A stretch of DNA of 64,000 nt, from positions 186,001-250,000 of the forward strand of contig JACKNG010000004.1 in assembly GCA_024235015.1 (NCBI GenBank), read 5' to 3'. Made by a program: the position numbers and the translations under genes. The notes beneath the pieces were generated by a model, which ran no database searches, was not told the origin of the DNA, and saw only the letters and a program-made list of their open reading frames with translations. Below, in pieces: positions 34,615 through 43,696 of the stretch; positions within the stretch are counted from its first letter, which is position 1, and each line of letters begins with the position of its first letter. The stretch is from Gammaproteobacteria bacterium (lineage in GTDB: Bacteria; Pseudomonadota; Gammaproteobacteria; Ga0077536).

Positions 34615-35307
34615 TCAATCTATGCGGGACGAGAACCGGTAGCCGACACCACGCACGGTCTGGATGTAGACATCGCAATGGTAGGGCTCGAAGAGCTTGC
34701 GCAGGCGGCGGATGTGCACGTCCACCGTGCGCTCCTCGATGTAGGTGTCGGCGCCCCACACGCTGTCGAGCAGCTGGCTGCGGGTATAGACGCGCTCGGG
34801 ATTGCTGACGAAGAACTTGAGCAGGCGGAATTCGGTCGGGCTGAGGTCGATACCGTGGCCCTGGCAGGTCACGCGGTTGCTGCGCAGGTCGACGCTGAGC
34901 GGGCCGACCTCGAACAGCTCGTTGTTCTCCGGCTGCTGCACCCGGCGCATGACTGCGCGTACCCGGGCCAGCAGTTCGCGGGTCGAGAACGGCTTGGTGA
35001 CGAAATCGTCGGCACCGCTGTCCAGGCCGCGGACCTTGTCGGCCTCGGCGCCCTTGGCGGTGAGCATGATGATGGGGATGGCCGCCGTCTCCGGGTCGCG
35101 CTTGAGGCGCCGTGCCAGGTCGAGACCGCTCAGGCCCGGCAGCATCCAGTCGAGCAGGATGAGGTCGGGGGTGCAGGACTTGAGTACCTGGAAGGCCGCC
35201 TCGACGTCACCGGCCTCGAGAAAGCTGTAGCCTTCGGCAACGAGGGCGAAACCGAGCATCTGTCGAATGGCGGGTTCGTCCTCGACGATAAGTACGGTCG
35301 CGGTCAT
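34615..35307 (-). CDS. phoB: Phosphate regulon response regulator
   Basis: OmpR-class regulator of 230 residues: receiver with phospho-acceptor Asp53 in LLDWMLPG, MLTAKG and KPFS, then a winged-helix DNA-binding domain (DLSPTEFRLLKFF, RTVDVHIRRLRK). Starts at MTATVLIVEDE; ten further codons upstream are unlikely. Its target is the Pho box at 27389-27406 and perhaps its own promoter. Confidence 0.96.
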   Translation of the reverse strand: MTATVLIVEDEPAIRQMLGFALVAEGYSFLEAGDVEAAFQVLKSCTPDLILLDWMLPGLSGLDLARRLKRDPETAAIPIIMLTAKGAEADKVRGLDSGADDFVTKPFSTRELLARVRAVMRRVQQPENNELFEVGPLSVDLRSNRVTCQGHGIDLSPTEFRLLKFFVSNPERVYTRSQLLDSVWGADTYIEERTVDVHIRRLRKLFEPYHCDVYIQTVRGVGYRFSSRID

Positions 35308-35352
35308 GGGCTGGGGCTGAACGGAAAGCGGCAGCATGGCGAGGCGTATTAC

Positions 35353-35381
35353 AAGACGGCATTGTTACAGCCAAATGAAGC
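35353..35381 (-). promoter_or_regulatory. Possible Pho box upstream of phoB
   Basis: Read on the minus strand, GCTTCAT-TTGG-CTGTAAC-AATG-CCGTCTT gives three heptamers with an 11-bp period. The central unit is identical to one in the pst Pho box and the outer two are weaker. It lies about 50-75 bp before the phoB start, suiting autoregulation of phoBR. Confidence 0.45.
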
Positions 35382-35590
35382 GGGCGTCATATCTGTCGTG
35401 CCGCTGCAATGGATGACCCGGGACGCCGCTCGGGAAAAATTCCCGGGCGCAGGCCCGGCCGCGCCGCGATCGGCGCTCGCGGCAGTCGGCACTGGCGGCG
35501 TAATCTGCCTGTCACGGTCGCCCCGCCGGGCGGCCGGCGACGGGATGTCGCACCTCGTGCCCAAGGACAGACGCTCAAGGAGACAAGGAC

Positions 35591-35860
35591 ATGTCCAGAC
35601 TCAGAACCCTCATGGCCCTCGCCCTCGTGCTGCTCAGCCTCGCCGGCGGCGCAGCGGAAACCATCAACCTCAACACCGCCGACGCCGAGATGCTCGCCGC
35701 CGGCCTCGACGGCATCGGCCCGGCCAAGGCCCAGGCCATCGTCGAATACCGCGCCAAGCACGGCCCGTTCAAGACCGTCGACGACCTCCTGCTGGTGCGC
35801 GGTATCGGTGAATCGACCCTGCAGAAGAACCGCGATCGCGTAACTGCCGCTACACCCTGA
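35591..35860 (+). CDS. Secreted helix-hairpin-helix protein, ComEA family
   Basis: An 89-residue protein with a signal peptide (about 1-21, cut after GGAAA) and two helix-hairpin-helix units: NLNTADAEMLAAGLDGIGPAKAQAI and DDLLLVRGIGESTLQKN. ComEA proteins bind double-stranded DNA in the periplasm during transformation; many short forms in non-competent bacteria have unproven roles. AGGAGA lies 9 nt before the ATG. Monocistronic by context. Confidence 0.85.
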   Translation: MSRLRTLMALALVLLSLAGGAAETINLNTADAEMLAAGLDGIGPAKAQAIVEYRAKHGPFKTVDDLLLVRGIGESTLQKNRDRVTAATP

Positions 35861-36056
35861 GGACCCCCACCCTCCCTCGGCCGTCTGGCCATGAGCCGGC
35901 AGCCCTGCCGGCTCTATCTTTTTGCGCCTGCGCCGGGCGCTACGGTATGCTTCGCGGCGCAGCAATTCCCCCCATCCCGGCCCGGTGACCCCGTTCGGGG
36001 TCCGGCATCTTGCTGTACTCCACCCAGTCCGGAATTGAAGGGCGCCCGTGGGCGCG

Positions 36057-38663
36057 ATGACGATGCAGGATCGCCTGACAGAACGCTATGACCCGGCCGC
36101 AATCGAGCCGGCCGTCCAGGAACACTGGGAACGCGCGGGCGTGTTCCGGGTCACCGAGGACCCGGCGCGCGAGAAGTTCTACTGCCTGTGCATGTTTCCC
36201 TATCCCAGCGGCCGCCTGCACATGGGCCATGTGCGCAACTACACCATCGGTGACGTCATCGCGCGCTACCAGCGCATGCAGGGCAGGAACGTCATGCAGC
36301 CGATGGGCTGGGACGCCTTCGGCCTGCCGGCGGAGAACGCCGCCATCGAGAACAACGTGCCGCCGGCCGAGTGGACGCGCTCGAACATCGACTACATGCG
36401 TGGCCAGCTCAAGCGGCTCGGTTTCGCCTACGACTGGGACCGCGAACTGGCCACCTGCGATCCCGACTACTACCGCTGGGAACAGTGGTTCTTCCGGCGC
36501 CTGTACGACAAGGGCCTGGTCTACCGCGCGACCGCGGTGGTCAACTGGGACCCGGTCGACCAGACCGTGCTCGCCAACGAACAGGTCATCGACGGTTGCG
36601 GCTGGCGCTCCGGCGCACCCGTCGAGCGGCGCGAGATCCCGCAATGGTTCCTGCGCATCACGGCCTATGCCGACGAGCTGCTCGACGAGCTCGATCGCAT
36701 GGACGAATGGCCCGAGGCGGTCAAGACCATGCAGCGCAACTGGATCGGGCGCTCCGAGGGCCTGTCGATCCGCTTCGACCTGAGCGACGGTTCGGGCCAG
36801 CTCGAGGTCTTCACGACGCGCCCGGATACCCTGCTCGGCGCCACCTACATGGCGGTCGCCCCCGAGCACCCGCTGGCCATCGCCGCTGCGGCCGCCGACC
36901 CTCAGCTGGCCGCCTTCCTCGAGACCTGCCGGCACCAGTCGACCTCCGAGGCCGTGATCGAGAAGATGGACAAGCTCGGCATGGCCCTGCCGGTGACGGT
37001 GCGCCATCCGCTCACCGGCGATGCCCTGCCGGTGTGGGTGGCGAACTTCGTGCTCATGAGCTACGGCACCGGTGCGGTCATGTCGGTGCCTGGCCACGAC
37101 CAGCGCGACTGGGAGTTCGCGCGCAAGTACGGCCTGCCGATCCGCCAGGTGGTGGCGCCGGCCGACGGCAGCACCATCGATCTCGAGGCCGGCGCCTGGC
37201 CCGAGTACGGCGTCACGGTCAACAGCGGGCGTTTCGATGGCCTCGATTTCCCGGCCGCGTTCGACGCCATCGCCGCCGAACTCGAACGCGACGGCCGCGC
37301 CGAACGGCGCGTGCAGTACCGCCTGCGCGACTGGCTGGTCTCGCGCCAGCGCTACTGGGGCTGCCCGATCCCGGTGCTCTACGACGACGCCGGCAACGTG
37401 GTGACGGAAGACGACACCCGCCTGCCGGTGCGCCTGCCCGAGGAGATTGCCTGGGAAGGGGTTGCCTCGCCGCTGCGCAACATGCCGGAATTCACCCGGG
37501 CCACCCTGCCGGACGGGCGTACGGGGCGGCGCGAGACCGATACCTTCGATACCTTCTTCGAATCCTCGTGGTATTTCTCGCGCTTCTGCTCGGCCAACTG
37601 CGACACCGGCATGGTCGACGAACGCGCCGATTACTGGATGCCGGTCGACATCTACATCGGCGGTATCGAGCACGCCGTGCTGCACCTGCTCTACGCGCGT
37701 TTCTTCCACAAGGCGATGCGCGATGCCGGGCTGGTCAAGTCCGACGAGCCCTTCACCCGCCTGCTCACCCAGGGCATGGTGTGCAAGGAAACCTACTACC
37801 GCGACGTGAGCGGCGGCCGGCGCCAGTATTTCAACCCGGCCGACGTCGAGGTCGAAACCGACGCCAAGGGCCGGGTGACCGCGGCCCGCCTCACCCGCGA
37901 CGGTCAGCCCGTGACCATCGGCGCGGTCGAGAAGATGTCGAAATCGAAGAACAACGGGGTCGATCCGCAGGCGCTCATCGATCGTTACGGCGCCGATACC
38001 GTGCGTCTGTACACGATGTTCGCCGCCCCGCCCGACCAGAGCCTGGAGTGGTCGGACAGTGCCGTCGAGGGCGCGTTCCGCTTCCTCAAATCGCTGTGGC
38101 GACTGACCTCCGAGCACGTCGCCGCCGGTCTGCCCGGTTCTCGCGAAGGCGCCGCCCTGGGTGACGATCTGAAGGCCTTGCGTCGCCATATCCACGAGAC
38201 CATCGCCAAGGTTTCCGACGACATCAGCCGGCGCTACAAATTCAATACCGCCATCGCCGCGGTGATGGAACTGGTCAACCACCTCGCGCGTACGCCGGCG
38301 GAAGACGCCGTGGCGCGCGGCGTGCGCCACGAGGGCCTGGAGACGGTGGTCCTGCTGTTGAGCCCGATCGTGCCGCACGCCGCCCAGGTGCTGTGGGCCG
38401 CGCTGGGACACGACGGCGAGGTCATGGACGCAGCCTGGCCGGTGGTCGACGAGGCCGCGCTGGCACGCGATGCCATCGAGCTCGTGGTACAGGTCAACGG
38501 GCGCAAGCGCGCCGTGATCGCGGTCCCTGCCGACGCCGACCAGGCGGCGTGCGAGGCGGCGGCGCTGGCCGAGGCCAACGTGAAGCGTTTCACCGCGGGC
38601 ACCACGGTGCGCAAGATCATCGTCGTGCCGGGCAAATTGGTGAACGTGGTGGTGGCAGGCTAG
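36057..38663 (+). CDS. leuS: Leucyl-tRNA synthetase
   Basis: Class I synthetase of about 868 residues. Nucleotide-binding HMGH in YPSGRLHMGHVRNY, KMSKS in VEKMSKSKNN near residue 625, and a central editing domain (TTRPDTLLGATYM). The start could be the GTG at 36048, ATG 36057 or ATG 36063; homologues begin near MQDRLTERYDP. It heads the conserved run leuS-lptE-holA. Confidence 0.97.
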   Translation: MTMQDRLTERYDPAAIEPAVQEHWERAGVFRVTEDPAREKFYCLCMFPYPSGRLHMGHVRNYTIGDVIARYQRMQGRNVMQPMGWDAFGLPAENAAIENNVPPAEWTRSNIDYMRGQLKRLGFAYDWDRELATCDPDYYRWEQWFFRRLYDKGLVYRATAVVNWDPVDQTVLANEQVIDGCGWRSGAPVERREIPQWFLRITAYADELLDELDRMDEWPEAVKTMQRNWIGRSEGLSIRFDLSDGSGQLEVFTTRPDTLLGATYMAVAPEHPLAIAAAAADPQLAAFLETCRHQSTSEAVIEKMDKLGMALPVTVRHPLTGDALPVWVANFVLMSYGTGAVMSVPGHDQRDWEFARKYGLPIRQVVAPADGSTIDLEAGAWPEYGVTVNSGRFDGLDFPAAFDAIAAELERDGRAERRVQYRLRDWLVSRQRYWGCPIPVLYDDAGNVVTEDDTRLPVRLPEEIAWEGVASPLRNMPEFTRATLPDGRTGRRETDTFDTFFESSWYFSRFCSANCDTGMVDERADYWMPVDIYIGGIEHAVLHLLYARFFHKAMRDAGLVKSDEPFTRLLTQGMVCKETYYRDVSGGRRQYFNPADVEVETDAKGRVTAARLTRDGQPVTIGAVEKMSKSKNNGVDPQALIDRYGADTVRLYTMFAAPPDQSLEWSDSAVEGAFRFLKSLWRLTSEHVAAGLPGSREGAALGDDLKALRRHIHETIAKVSDDISRRYKFNTAIAAVMELVNHLARTPAEDAVARGVRHEGLETVVLLLSPIVPHAAQVLWAALGHDGEVMDAAWPVVDEAALARDAIELVVQVNGRKRAVIAVPADADQAACEAAALAEANVKRFTAGTTVRKIIVVPGKLVNVVVAG

Positions 38664-38667
38664 GGCG

Positions 38668-39189
38668 ATGCGTGGCGTTCGCGTCATCGTGTTCGCTGTC
38701 GCGCTGGCGTTTGTCAGCGGCTGCGGCGGCTGGCACCTGCGCGGCGCGGCTGCGAGTGCTGACGGTCACCGCTACGCTTATTTCCTGCGGGCCAGCGGCG
38801 CCAACGAAGTCTTCATCGCTCTGCGCCAGGAAATCGTCAATCGCGGGGCCATCCTTACCAACACCGCGAGCAAGGCCCAGGTGATCGTGGATATCGAGCG
38901 CGAACGATTCGATCGGCGCATCCTGTCCATCGATCCCAACACCGGTAAGGTGCGCGAGATTGAACTCGGCCTGTCGATCATGTTTTCGGCGCGGACCGCT
39001 GACGGCAAGCTGCTGATCCCGCGCGAGGAGGCGACGTTCGAGCAGGACTACGTGTTCGACGAGGGATCGGTGCTCGGTACGACCGAGGTCGACGTGATCG
39101 TACGTCGCGATCTGGCCCAGCTGGCCGCCACCTCGATCGCCCTGCGCCTGCAGGCCACGCGGTTGCCGGAAACGTCGGCCGGGGGTTGA
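38668..39189 (+). CDS. lptE: LPS-assembly lipoprotein LptE
   Basis: Outer-membrane lipoprotein that plugs LptD and helps insert lipopolysaccharide. 173 residues, with a lipoprotein signal peptide ending in VSGC (Cys19), then the GWHLRG motif typical of LptE. Begins 4 bp after the leuS stop. Sequence outside the N-terminus is poorly conserved in the family, so position between leuS and holA adds weight. Confidence 0.9.
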   Translation: MRGVRVIVFAVALAFVSGCGGWHLRGAAASADGHRYAYFLRASGANEVFIALRQEIVNRGAILTNTASKAQVIVDIERERFDRRILSIDPNTGKVREIELGLSIMFSARTADGKLLIPREEATFEQDYVFDEGSVLGTTEVDVIVRRDLAQLAATSIALRLQATRLPETSAGG

Positions 39190-39214
39190 GGCGCCGCTGG
39201 CGCGCCGTCAGGCC

Positions 39215-40252
39215 ATGCAGTTGAACGCCGACCGTCTGCTCGAGCGCCTGCAGGCCGGTGCGCTGGAAGCGGCCTACTTCTTCCACGGCGACGAGCCCCT
39301 GCAGCTCACCGAACTCGGCGACGCCCTGCGCGCCGCCGCGCAGCGCGCCGGGATCGCCGAGCGCCAGGTCTTCGATGCCGACACCAACGCCGACTGGGAA
39401 GCCATCCTCGGCGAGAGCCAGGCCATGTCGCTGTTCGCCGAGCGCCGCCTCATCGAGATCCGTCTCGGCACGCGCAACCCGGACAAGCGCGGTACCGAGG
39501 TGCTCGAACAGCTCGCCGAGTTGCCCGCGGGAGACGACGTCTACCTCGTGCTCGCCGGGGCGCTCGACGGCCGCAGCCGCAAGCAGCGCTGGTTCAAGGC
39601 GCTCGAGCAGGGCATGGTCTGCGTCGGCACACGTAACCCGCGACCCGACCAGTTGCCGGGCTGGCTCGACCGCCGCGCCGCGCGGCTCGGCAAGCGTCTC
39701 ACCCGCGAGGCCGCCCTGCTCATCGCCGACCGCGTCGAGGGCAACCTGCTGGCGGCGGCCCAGGAAGTCGAGAAGCTGTGCCTGCTGGTCGATGCCGAGC
39801 ACATCGACGACGCGACCGTCGTCCAGGCCGTCACCGACAGCGCACGCTTCGACATCTTCCAGTTCACCGACGCGCTGGAGCGCAGCGACGCGGCGCGGGC
39901 CCTGCGCGTGCTGCGCGGCCTGCGCGAAGAGGGCACCGAGCTGCCCATCGTGACCTGGGCGCTGGGCCGCGCGCTGCGCCCATGGGCGGCGATGGCGGCG
40001 GCTGTCGGGCCGGGCGCCAACGTCGACAAGGTGATGGGCGAGTACCGCATATGGGACAATCGCAAACCCGCCGTGCGACGCCTGCTCGAACGCCACGATG
40101 CCGACGCCATGGCGGGGTTGCTGGCCTACGCGAACTTCATCGACGCGTGTGCCAAGGGGGGGCGCGACGGCGCGCCCTGGGACGACCTCGAGATCCTCAC
40201 CCTGCGCCTGTGCGGCGCGCGTGGTGCGGACGCGCTGATGGCGGCCATCTGA
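39215..40252 (+). CDS. holA: DNA polymerase III delta subunit
   Basis: Clamp-loader subunit that opens the beta clamp. 345 residues with the delta pattern: AAYFFHGDEPLQLTE at the N-terminus, WKA-like basic middle, FDIFQFTDALERSD and the C-terminal DACAKGG. Located after lptE as in most gammaproteobacteria. Confidence 0.94.
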   Translation: MQLNADRLLERLQAGALEAAYFFHGDEPLQLTELGDALRAAAQRAGIAERQVFDADTNADWEAILGESQAMSLFAERRLIEIRLGTRNPDKRGTEVLEQLAELPAGDDVYLVLAGALDGRSRKQRWFKALEQGMVCVGTRNPRPDQLPGWLDRRAARLGKRLTREAALLIADRVEGNLLAAAQEVEKLCLLVDAEHIDDATVVQAVTDSARFDIFQFTDALERSDAARALRVLRGLREEGTELPIVTWALGRALRPWAAMAAAVGPGANVDKVMGEYRIWDNRKPAVRRLLERHDADAMAGLLAYANFIDACAKGGRDGAPWDDLEILTLRLCGARGADALMAAI

Positions 40253-40275
40253 GGCCGCCCCGACGGGACACGCCG

Positions 40276-41559
40276 ATGAGCCAGGCTTTACAACACGACA
40301 ACAGCGACGTCACCGCCTATGTGGTCGACGTCGCGCGTGCGGCGCGCACGGCCAGCGCCGCCATGGCGCGCGCCACCACCGCGCAGAAGAACCGCGCCCT
40401 GCATGCCATCGCCGCGGCCATCGAGGCCGCGCACGAGGACATCTTCGCCGCCAACCGCGCCGATCTCGAGCGGGCGCGGGCGCAAGGCCTCGAAGCGGCC
40501 CTGCTCGACCGGCTGGAGCTGACCCCGGCCCGGCACCAGGCGATGGCCGCGGGGGTGCGCGAGGTGGCCGACCTGGCGGATCCGATCGGCGCGATCAGCG
40601 ATCTCGATTACCGGCCCAGCGGCATCCAGGTCGGGCGCATGCGCGTACCCCTGGGCGTCGTCGGCATCATCTACGAATCGCGTCCGAACGTGACGGCCGA
40701 CGCCGCCGCGCTGTGCCTGAAATCTGGCAACGCCGCCATCCTGCGTGGCGGTTCGGAGGCGCGCGATTCCAACCAGGCCATTGCGGCCTGCGTCCGCGCA
40801 GGCTTGCAGGCGGCCGGCCTGCCGGGTGACGCGGTGCAGGTGCTGGAGACGACCGACCGCGCCGCCGTCGGCATCCTGCTGGCACAGGCCGAGTACGTCG
40901 ACGTCATCGTGCCGCGCGGCGGCAAGGGCCTGATCGAGCGCGTCAGCCGCGAGGCGCGCATGCCGGTCATCAAGCACCTCGACGGCGTCTGCCACGTTTT
41001 CCTCGACGACGACGCCGACGACGACAAGGCCTACCGCATCGCGCTCAATGCCAAGACCCAGCGCTACGGCACCTGCAACACCATGGAGACCCTGCTGGCG
41101 ACACCGGCGGCTGCCGCGCGGGTTTTTCCGCGCCTGTTCGCCGCCTACCGCGCGGCCGGGGTCGAGCTGCGCGGCTGCGAGCGCACCCGCGCACTCGATG
41201 GCGACGTCGCCGCGGCCGGCGAGGACGACTGGTACGAAGAATACCTGGCGCCGATCCTCGCCGTGCGCGTCGTCGACGACCTCGACCAGGCGCTGGAGCA
41301 CATCCGCCGCTACGGCTCGCAGCACACCGATGCCATCGTCACCGAAAACTACCCGCGCGCGCGGCGTTTCCTCGCCGAGTGCGATTCGAGTTCGGTGATG
41401 GTCAATGCGTCGACGCGTTTTGCCGACGGTTTCGAGTATGGCCTCGGCGCCGAGATCGGTATCAGCACCGACAAGTTCCATGCCCGCGGACCGGTCGGGC
41501 TGGAGGGACTCACCTCGCAGAAATGGATCGTCCTCGGCGACGGCCACGTGCGCGAATGA
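40276..41559 (+). CDS. proA: Gamma-glutamyl phosphate reductase
   Basis: Second step of proline synthesis, an aldehyde-dehydrogenase-fold enzyme of 427 residues. Catalytic Cys267 in YGTCNTMETLL; NADPH-site and core blocks GVVGIIYESRPNVT, KSGNAAILRGGSEA and GLGAEIGIST. The start at MSQALQHD is preferred, although the frame is open far upstream as a shadow of holA. Its place between holA and nadD is common. Confidence 0.96.
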   Translation: MSQALQHDNSDVTAYVVDVARAARTASAAMARATTAQKNRALHAIAAAIEAAHEDIFAANRADLERARAQGLEAALLDRLELTPARHQAMAAGVREVADLADPIGAISDLDYRPSGIQVGRMRVPLGVVGIIYESRPNVTADAAALCLKSGNAAILRGGSEARDSNQAIAACVRAGLQAAGLPGDAVQVLETTDRAAVGILLAQAEYVDVIVPRGGKGLIERVSREARMPVIKHLDGVCHVFLDDDADDDKAYRIALNAKTQRYGTCNTMETLLATPAAAARVFPRLFAAYRAAGVELRGCERTRALDGDVAAAGEDDWYEEYLAPILAVRVVDDLDQALEHIRRYGSQHTDAIVTENYPRARRFLAECDSSSVMVNASTRFADGFEYGLGAEIGISTDKFHARGPVGLEGLTSQKWIVLGDGHVRE

Positions 41560-41578
41560 GCCGCGCGCAGGCGGCGCG

Positions 41579-42241
41579 ATGAGTGGGCCCGAAGCGGTCG
41601 CCGCTGGCGCCCCCGGCCCCATCGGCCTGCTCGGCGGGACCTTCGACCCGGTCCACAACGGCCACCTGCGGGCCGCGCTGGAGGCCCTCGAGGCCCTCGA
41701 GCTGGCCGAGATGCGCCTGCTGCCGCTCAATACCCCCGGCCACCGTCCGCCACCGCTGGCCAGCGCGGCACACCGCTGCGCCATGCTCGACGGCGCCGTG
41801 CGCCCACCGCTCGTCGTCGATCGGCTCGAGATCGAACGCGGCGGCACCACCTACACCGTCGACACCCTGGAACATCTGCGCGTACGTTTCCCGCGGCGTT
41901 CACTGTGCCTGGTCATCGGGCGCGACGCCTTCTACGGCCTGCCGTCCTGGCATCGCCCGGAAGCGGTGCTGGAGCTCGCCCACATCGTCGTCGCGGCACG
42001 CCCGGAAGTCGTCGCCACCGCCCTGCCCGGGCTTGACGAACTGGTCGGGAATGCGCAGTCTGCCCGGGTGGCGGATCTGCACCACAACACGGCCGGCCGG
42101 GTGTACTTCCTCGACATCCCGCGCCTGCCCATCGCTTCCAGCGACCTGCGCGAGCGCTTGCGTGGCGGCCGCAGCATCAGGCACCTGGTGCCCGACAGCG
42201 TCGACGATTACATCCGCAACCACCGGCTCTACCAGGCATGA
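41579..42241 (+). CDS. nadD: Nicotinate-nucleotide adenylyltransferase
   Basis: Adenylates nicotinate mononucleotide in NAD synthesis. 220 residues with the nucleotidyltransferase motif GGTFDPVHNGHL and the C-terminal ISSxxLR equivalent IASSDLRERL. It ends inside the rsfS start (4-bp overlap). nadA, an earlier step of the same pathway, lies about 10 kb downstream. Confidence 0.95.
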   Translation: MSGPEAVAAGAPGPIGLLGGTFDPVHNGHLRAALEALEALELAEMRLLPLNTPGHRPPPLASAAHRCAMLDGAVRPPLVVDRLEIERGGTTYTVDTLEHLRVRFPRRSLCLVIGRDAFYGLPSWHRPEAVLELAHIVVAARPEVVATALPGLDELVGNAQSARVADLHHNTAGRVYFLDIPRLPIASSDLRERLRGGRSIRHLVPDSVDDYIRNHRLYQA

Positions 42242-42618
42242 CCGCAACCCCCGCCAGTACCGCCGATGCCCTGGCCCGGTGCGTCGAGCAGGCGCTCGAT
42301 GACGGCAAGGCCGTCGACATCCGCGTACTCGACGTGCGCGGCCTGACCGTGATCACCGATTTCATGATCGTCGCCAGCGGCCGCTCGGCCCGCCAGGTCA
42401 AGGCCCTGACCGATCGCGTCCGCGAGGCGGCCGGCAAGGCCGGCGCCAAGGTGGTGGGCGCCGAAGGCGAAGGCCAGGGTGAATGGGTCCTGGTCGATCT
42501 CGGCGATGTCATCGTCCACATCATGCAGCCGGCGATACGCGACTTCTACCAGCTCGAAAAGCTGTGGGAGGCCGGCGCCGAGAACGCCGGCGAGGTGCGC
42601 CAGGCCGACGCCCGCTGA
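42238..42618 (+). CDS. rsfS: Ribosome silencing factor RsfS
   Basis: Binds ribosomal protein L14 and blocks subunit joining in starvation. 126 residues with GLTVITDFMIVASGRSARQVKAL and GEWVLVDLGDVIVHIM, both diagnostic. Coupled to nadD by an ATGA overlap and followed by rlmH after 9 bp. Confidence 0.96.
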   Translation: MTATPASTADALARCVEQALDDGKAVDIRVLDVRGLTVITDFMIVASGRSARQVKALTDRVREAAGKAGAKVVGAEGEGQGEWVLVDLGDVIVHIMQPAIRDFYQLEKLWEAGAENAGEVRQADAR

Positions 42619-42627
42619 GGACCCGGC

Positions 42628-43092
42628 GTGCGGCTCGACGTGCTGTGCGTGTGCCGGCGCCCGCCGCGCTGGGTGAGCGACGTGACCGCCGAATACGCCC
42701 GCCGCCTGCCGCGCGGCTTCGACCTCGCCTTCCACTACCTCGCCCCGGGCAGCGACGCCTTGCCGAGTGCCGAGCGGCGGCGTGACGAGGCCAGCCGCGT
42801 GCTCAAGCGGCTGCGCAGCGGCGTGCCGGTCGTCGCCCTGGACGTCGGCGGCGAGGAAGTCGACAGCCCGGGCCTGGCGCGCTGGCTGGGCGCGTGGCGG
42901 GAACGCCACGCGGAGCTGGCCCTGGTCGTCGGCGGCGCTGATGGCCACGGCGAGGCCGTGCTCGAACGCGCCGCGACCCGCTGGTCGCTGTCGCGCCTGA
43001 CCTTGCCCCACCTGCTGGTCCAGGTGATCGTCGCCGAGCAGGTCTACCGCGCCTGGACCATTCTCGATGGTCATCCCTACCACCGTGCTTGA
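42628..43092 (+). CDS. rlmH: 23S rRNA pseudouridine-1915 N3-methyltransferase
   Basis: SPOUT methyltransferase acting on helix 69 of 23S rRNA. 154 residues from a GTG start, with the SAM-knot motif VVGGADGH and the terminal LLVQVIVAEQVYRAW and GHPYHRA. The last 26 bases overlap the maf gene in another frame. Confidence 0.95.
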   Translation: MRLDVLCVCRRPPRWVSDVTAEYARRLPRGFDLAFHYLAPGSDALPSAERRRDEASRVLKRLRSGVPVVALDVGGEEVDSPGLARWLGAWRERHAELALVVGGADGHGEAVLERAATRWSLSRLTLPHLLVQVIVAEQVYRAWTILDGHPYHRA

Positions 43093-43696
43093 GCGCGTTC
43101 CGCCCCGCGCCGCAGGTGGCGCGCGTGTGTGCCTGGCCTCGCGCTCGCCGCGCCGGGCCGAACTGCTCGGCATCCTCGGCGTCGAGTTCGAGATCGTGGT
43201 CGCGGACATCGACGAAACGCCGTGGGCGGGCGAGGTGCCGCCGGTCTACGTCGAGCGCATCGCGCGGGAAAAGGCCGCTGCCGTGACCTGCGACGACGCC
43301 GTGGTCCTCGCCGCCGACACCTGTGTCGCCGTCGACGAACTCATCTTCGGCAAGCCGCGTGACCACGCGGATGCAAGGCGCATGCTGCGCGCCTTGTCCG
43401 GGCGCTGGCACGCGGTGCACACGGCGGTGGCGCTGCGCGCACCCGGCGGCACGATGCAGGCGGTGGTGGTCTCGACGCGGGTCGAGTTCGCGCCGCTCGA
43501 CGACGCCCTGATCGATGCCTACTGGGCCAGCGGCGAACCCGCCGACAAGGCCGGCGCCTACGGTATCCAGGGTCTCGGTGGCGCCCTGGTGACACGCATC
43601 GAGGGCAGCTACTCGGCGGTGGTCGGCCTGCCCCTGGCCGAGACTCGTGCCCTGCTCGACGGCGAGGGCGTGCGCCACGCCCTCAGGCGAGCTTGA
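43067..43696 (+). CDS. maf: Maf-family nucleoside triphosphate pyrophosphatase
   Basis: Hydrolyses non-canonical or excess NTPs (dTTP/UTP or m7GTP depending on subgroup). 209 residues with LASRSPRRAELL, VERIAREKA, LAADTCV and KPRDHADARRML. The subgroup (YhdE or YceF) is not certain. It overlaps rlmH by 26 bp and the convergent phosphofructokinase by 14 bp at the 3' end. Confidence 0.92.
   Translation: MVIPTTVLERVPPRAAGGARVCLASRSPRRAELLGILGVEFEIVVADIDETPWAGEVPPVYVERIAREKAAAVTCDDAVVLAADTCVAVDELIFGKPRDHADARRMLRALSGRWHAVHTAVALRAPGGTMQAVVVSTRVEFAPLDDALIDAYWASGEPADKAGAYGIQGLGGALVTRIEGSYSAVVGLPLAETRALLDGEGVRHALRRA

Noticed and set aside
35940..38687. Very long open frame antisense to leuS (915 codons), and similar ones antisense to pstC/pstA (29222-31645), ppk (24241-26325) and purD (1517-2776)
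   Set aside because: Typical shadow frames in G+C-rich sequence; composition is rich in Ala, Arg, Gly, His and Asp with no domain, while the opposite strand has clear conserved genes.
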